DNA of 64,000 nucleotides, taken from contig NZ_JBGCUS010000001.1 of the NCBI RefSeq assembly GCF_041415945.1, positions 930,001 through 994,000 on the forward strand. The letters run 5' to 3'. The notes beneath the pieces were generated by a model. The model was not told where the DNA came from. It did no database searches and saw nothing but the letters and a program-made list of their open reading frames with translations. The position numbers were made by a program, and so were the translations under genes. Below, piece by piece: positions 63,286 through 64,000 of the stretch; position 1 is the first letter of the stretch, and each line of letters starts with the position of its first letter. The DNA is from Ancylobacter sp. IITR112 (lineage in GTDB: Bacteria; Pseudomonadota; Alphaproteobacteria; Rhizobiales; Xanthobacteraceae).

Positions 63286-64000
63286 TCAGCCTTCCGCCGC
63301 CGCGTCACGCGCGCGGAGCCGATCCGCCAGACGCAGCGCCTCGATCAGGCTGGACGGGTCCGCACGGCCGGTACCGGCGAGAGTGAAGGCGGTGCCGTGA
63401 TCGGGGGACGTACGGACAAAAGGCAGACCCAGCGTCACATTCACTGCCCGGTCGAACGCAAGAGCCTTGGCCGGCGCCAGCACCTGATCGTGATAGGCGC
63501 CGATGGCAGCGTCATAGGTGGAGCGGGCGGCGGCGTGAAACAGGGTATCGGCTGGCAGGGGGCCTCGCACGTCGAGCCCTTCCTGCCGCAGCGTTTCGAC
63601 AGCGGGGCGGGTGATCTCTTCATCCTCGCGCCCGAGCGTGCCCTCCTCGCCCGCATGCGGGTTCAGCCCGCAGACGGCGAGGCGGGGCGCGGCGATGCCG
63701 AAGCGGTGCCGCAGATCGTGAGCGGCAATACGGGCGGTGTCGATCAGCAATTCGCGGGTGAAATGGCGCGGCACGTCAGCGAGCGGTATATGAATGGTGG
63801 CGGGAATGACGGCGAGTTCGGGCGACCAGATCATCATCACCGGGCGAGGGGCCGGGCTGCCCGCGAGATAGGCGAGATATTCGGTGTGGCCGGGAAAGGC
63901 GAAGCCGTCGGCATAGAGCACGGCCTTGGCGATCGGATTGGTGACGACCGCGCTGGCGCGCCCGGCCTTCACCAATGCAACGGCCAGGTCGATCGCCGCG
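63286..64000 (-). CDS. pdxA: 4-hydroxythreonine-4-phosphate dehydrogenase (N-terminal part outside window)
   Basis: The frame is open through the right window edge, giving about the last 238 residues. PdxA-type sequence: [59 protein letters not shown] and [19 protein letters not shown]. It takes part in vitamin B6 synthesis. Confidence 0.95.
   Translation of the reverse strand, partial: AAIDLAVALVKAGRASAVVTNPIAKAVLYADGFAFPGHTEYLAYLAGSPAPRPVMMIWSPELAVIPATIHIPLADVPRHFTRELLIDTARIAAHDLRHRFGIAAPRLAVCGLNPHAGEEGTLGREDEEITRPAVETLRQEGLDVRGPLPADTLFHAAARSTYDAAIGAYHDQVLAPAKALAFDRAVNVTLGLPFVRTSPDHGTAFTLAGTGRADPSSLIEALRLADRLRARDAAAEG

Noticed and set aside
1..64000. tRNA, rRNA, CRISPR arrays, insertion sequences or integrases
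   Set aside because: Reading the intergenic regions and reading frames showed no cloverleaf, repeat-spacer array, transposase or integrase.

Overview
The window is about 64 kb of GC-rich chromosomal DNA from an alphaproteobacterium, most likely a Hyphomicrobiales methylotroph. A Xanthobacteraceae-type genome such as Ancylobacter, Starkeya or Xanthobacter would fit, but that is inference from gene content, not a match I could run. Genes are densely packed with many ATGA or TGATG start/stop overlaps. I see no rRNA, tRNA, CRISPR array, insertion sequence or phage gene.

Layout. (1) 1-5703: an amino-acid ABC importer (end of the binding protein, then a fused permease-ATPase) followed by two tandem acetamidase/formamidase paralogues, the second fused behind a complete AraC-type regulator. 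(2) 5.8-11 kb: a PHB-depolymerase-like esterase, a small ABM-fold protein, a Tat-exported beta-carbonic anhydrase, a possible double winged-helix regulator and a secreted type-B carboxylesterase. (3) 11.1-35 kb: a large island for lanthanide-dependent methanol oxidation. It holds a class I cytochrome c, a quinoprotein-relay metallohydrolase, xoxF-xoxG-xoxJ, a CxxxCW protein, a left-pointing PQQ-associated (ped/lut-like) ABC operon with a cupredoxin-like and a beta-propeller protein, a right-pointing second ABC operon, fae, an OmpR-type two-component system, pqqABCDE, two secreted unknowns and a SoxYZ-like carrier. (4) 35-64 kb: mostly housekeeping genes: prfC, an L,D-transpeptidase, nnrU, panB, der, purF-cvpA-radA-alr-dnaB, cfa, rpsF-rpsR-(DUF2232)-rplI, fabD-fabG-acpP-fabF-mltG-yicC-gmk, rsmA and pdxA (cut by the window end).

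How the parts work together. XoxF carries the extra aspartate that marks lanthanide-dependent methanol dehydrogenases. XoxG is its likely electron acceptor, XoxJ a periplasmic accessory protein, PqqA-E make the cofactor, and Fae takes the formaldehyde onto tetrahydromethanopterin. The left-pointing ABC operon belongs to a family linked to PQQ enzymes and, in Pseudomonas ped and Methylorubrum lut systems, to lanthanide uptake. No TonB receptor or lanmodulin is in the window.

Most interesting signals: an AraC regulator fused to an amidase; a candidate shared cis-regulatory code in the island (TTCTTAT direct repeats 11-12 bp apart upstream of pqqA, xoxG, xoxF and the ABC operons, plus a CGGGAA-N4-TTCCCG palindrome before xoxF and the second ABC operon), fitting the OmpR-type regulator encoded there; and a cupredoxin-like protein that lacks the usual copper-site histidine.
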